From assembly GCA_018224345.1 (NCBI GenBank), contig JAGTUW010000372.1, positions 1-7,845 of the forward strand: a DNA stretch of 7,845 nucleotides, read 5' to 3'. The position numbers were made by a program, and so were the translations under genes. A model generated the notes under the pieces. The model searched no databases, was not told where the DNA came from, and saw only the letters and a program-made list of their open reading frames with translations. This DNA is from Bacteroidota bacterium. GTDB lineage: Bacteria; Bacteroidota; Ignavibacteria; SZUA-365. Shown here piece by piece: positions 6,097-7,845 of the stretch (the stretch's first letter is position 1; each line of letters begins with the position of its first letter).

Positions 6097-7845
6097 CTAT
6101 TGGAAGAAGTACACGGACAACGTCGTTTTGTCACTCGACCAGTCGATCGACTCGATCTCGGTGATTTTCGTGTTTCCTTCATTGTCCCTGGTTTCCGTTC
6201 TCCAGGAGATGTTTGCGACTCTGGCCTGTGCGGCCGGACCGTGAAGTCCGCGTCCGAGTGGCGACACCACACCGAATTCTCCGAGTGGAAAATCCGTGAT
6301 CACGATGGCGGAATTGTGCATGAAATCTCCACCGTATCCCACACTCGAAGTGATGGCCGTCATCGTGGCGATGGAGGACCCATCGTCCGACAGGCGTCCG
6401 CTTATGCTGGTATTGACTTCGACACCATGAACGGTTTTTTTCATGTCCACGGAAAAATTCTGCTTGTTCCAGACAAGCGGCGGGTTGTCATCTGTATTTG
6501 CCCATCCGATTTGAGAGATATCCTCGCCGTTGGTGTCCTTGATCGTACTGGGCGGCGTAGTGGTCATGCCCTGCAACATGATAAAGATTGAAGAATAGGC
6601 GGTGACATTCACCGTGGCAAGGGCGCTCCCGATCGCCTCCGCAGCGTTGCCTTCAAACATTTCGACACGGACGGTATACTCACCGAGTTCCGTCCAGGTA
6701 TGCGTGTTCGTACTGTCACCGATGGTTGTTTTGGTTGTCCCGTCACCGAAATCCCATACGAAACGGGCGTTCTGCGGTGCAGTACTGTTGTGGCGCAGTA
6801 CCAGTCGCAGTTCCTGATTCATGTTCACCGTGGTATCCGCCGGTTCGAGCCACAATGACTGCATGCGGATTTTGAACCACTGGAATCCAGCCCAGGAGTA
6901 ATTGGTCGCATCGTCGGCGATGGCGTTGACCTGTATGCCGACGAGGTTGTCCTTGTCCGGGCGCTCAAGCACGATAATGCTGGCCGGTTCCTGTCTCTCG
7001 ATTTCCTTGATGTCCGGGAGGTCCACCCAGGCGGTCAATGTCGTGGGGATCCCCGCATCCTTCTGTATGATTTCGACGGTGAAATCCCTGTAGGGGAGAT
7101 AGGTCGTTTTTCCATCTGCCGCATCGAGCAGTTTCACGCGTGGCAGATCCTCATTGTCCACGGGAACGGCCCAGAGCTCGTATTCGGGATACTGTCCCGC
7201 ACCGACAGTGCGGTCCGCGACCTTCTGCCAGATTCGATCGATGTCCTTCATGTTACAGAGTGTGGAGAGCGGAATGAACACGATTTCATTATAGTTGAAG
7301 GTGCGTCCGTCTGCCAGCGCGCTGGCATTTGCCGCCGAGGTATAGGGCCGGAATTTCCCGCTGCTGAAATCGAAGATGATGGTCCCCTCCTTGCCCGGGG
7401 AATTCGGGTCATAGACTTTTAGCCGGCCTTCTCCCGGAAGGATTTCATAGGCATAGGCGATGATGGCATGGGCATCGGCGTTATAGTCGTTGCGTACCGC
7501 GAGAAAAATGAACTGCGGCTGGTTGTTGACCAGCAGTGCGTAACAGAGACTCCAGAAATGGTCTTCCTCCGAACGGTTCAATAAGGGTATCAGGGGCGAC
7601 CCTTGTTTCCGCTCCCAGATATCGCTGGTAGTGATGAAGGCATGCTGCAGTTCGGCGCAGAACTTCAATCCGTTTGCGTCGTCCTGCCAGACCTTTGGTG
7701 TCTGGAACCAGTACTGATCATTGTCGAAATGTGATCGCAGCTGCAGGGTCCCCTTGAAATCCCGGTAGAAGTAAGCCGCGCCGATACTCATTCCCGCACA
7801 CATGCCACCATGCGCCGCGTACGTCCCGTCGTTGATGAACGGCCA
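6097..7845 (-). CDS. Papain-like cysteine peptidase with PKD domain, 3' part (5' end outside window)
   Basis: The frame is open to the right edge, so the true start lies outside; 582 residues are visible (numbered from base 7845). The first in-window ATG (7803) directly precedes the catalytic Cys and is not the start. Residues 1-155 look like a papain-fold peptidase: HGGMCAGMSIGAAYFY with nucleophile Cys16, HAIIAYAYEI with His126, and VYDPNSPG with Asp146 or Asn148 as third residue. Order and motifs fit C1/C39-like peptidases found in bacterial exported proteins; the substrate is unknown. A beta-rich segment (about 160-325) follows, including YELWAVPVDNEDLP. A PKD domain is at about 325-408 with WDFGDG (364-369) and GEYTVRVEM; PKD domains usually mediate adhesion or spacing in extracellular proteins. 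The last about 160 residues (from ITAYSS-like linker, SIFIMLQG) form an unassigned beta-rich domain with SISGRLSDDGSSIATM. There is no T9SS sorting tail. A signal peptide, if any, is beyond the window. Confidence 0.86.
   Translation of the reverse strand, partial: WPFINDGTYAAHGGMCAGMSIGAAYFYRDFKGTLQLRSHFDNDQYWFQTPKVWQDDANGLKFCAELQHAFITTSDIWERKQGSPLIPLLNRSEEDHFWSLCYALLVNNQPQFIFLAVRNDYNADAHAIIAYAYEILPGEGRLKVYDPNSPGKEGTIIFDFSSGKFRPYTSAANASALADGRTFNYNEIVFIPLSTLCNMKDIDRIWQKVADRTVGAGQYPEYELWAVPVDNEDLPRVKLLDAADGKTTYLPYRDFTVEIIQKDAGIPTTLTAWVDLPDIKEIERQEPASIIVLERPDKDNLVGIQVNAIADDATNYSWAGFQWFKIRMQSLWLEPADTTVNMNQELRLVLRHNSTAPQNARFVWDFGDGTTKTTIGDSTNTHTWTELGEYTVRVEMFEGNAAEAIGSALATVNVTAYSSIFIMLQGMTTTPPSTIKDTNGEDISQIGWANTDDNPPLVWNKQNFSVDMKKTVHGVEVNTSISGRLSDDGSSIATMTAITSSVGYGGDFMHNSAIVITDFPLGEFGVVSPLGRGLHGPAAQARVANISWRTETRDNEGNTKITEIESIDWSSDKTTLSVYFFQ

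Noticed and set aside
5454..6272. 272-codon minus-strand frame across the exoprotein 3' end, terminator and peptidase 3' end
   Set aside because: It runs through the strong terminator and overlaps two well-supported genes. The translation is low in structure and has no RBS.

Overview
The window looks like a moderately GC-rich chromosome of a Bacteroidota-lineage bacterium. The best clue is the large secreted protein at 2760-6044. It ends in a type IX secretion (T9SS) sorting domain with the 'NYPNPF' signature, and its N-terminal and middle blocks resemble long exoproteins common in Ignavibacteria, Kapabacteria and related groups. This placement is an inference from protein style; no marker gene is present.

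Layout: (1) 1-938, plus strand: 3' part of a PAS-containing sensor histidine kinase, cut by the left edge. (2) 959-1351, minus strand: a small Cys/His-containing protein of unknown function, convergent with the kinase gene and only 20 bp from it. It has a strong RBS and a good sigma70-like promoter, with inverted repeats on either side of that promoter. (3) 1574-2077, minus strand: a DinB/YfiT-like four-helix-bundle protein with an apparent His triad. (4) 2078-2759: 682 bp without a convincing gene. It holds an AT-rich stretch with a candidate promoter, a terminator-like hairpin with an overlapping repeat cluster, and a short coding-like fragment with no start codon. (5) 2760-6044, plus strand: the 1094-residue T9SS-sorted exoprotein. 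(6) 6046-6074: a perfect 12-bp-stem bidirectional terminator. (7) 6097-7845, minus strand: 3' part of a papain-like cysteine peptidase followed by a PKD domain and an unassigned C-terminal domain, cut by the right edge.

The genes do not form one obvious pathway. The kinase could sense a signal through its PAS domain, but its partner regulator is not visible. The two minus-strand genes at 959-2077 may be cotranscribed, although the smaller one seems to have its own promoter. The exoprotein and the peptidase are neighbours that share a terminator; this does not prove a functional link. I see no CRISPR array, tRNA, rRNA, transposase or phage gene. The items most worth a second look are the dyad-flanked promoter of the unknown small gene, the leader/attenuator-like structure upstream of the exoprotein, and the peptidase-PKD protein. 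I do not see clear evidence of a new multi-gene system.
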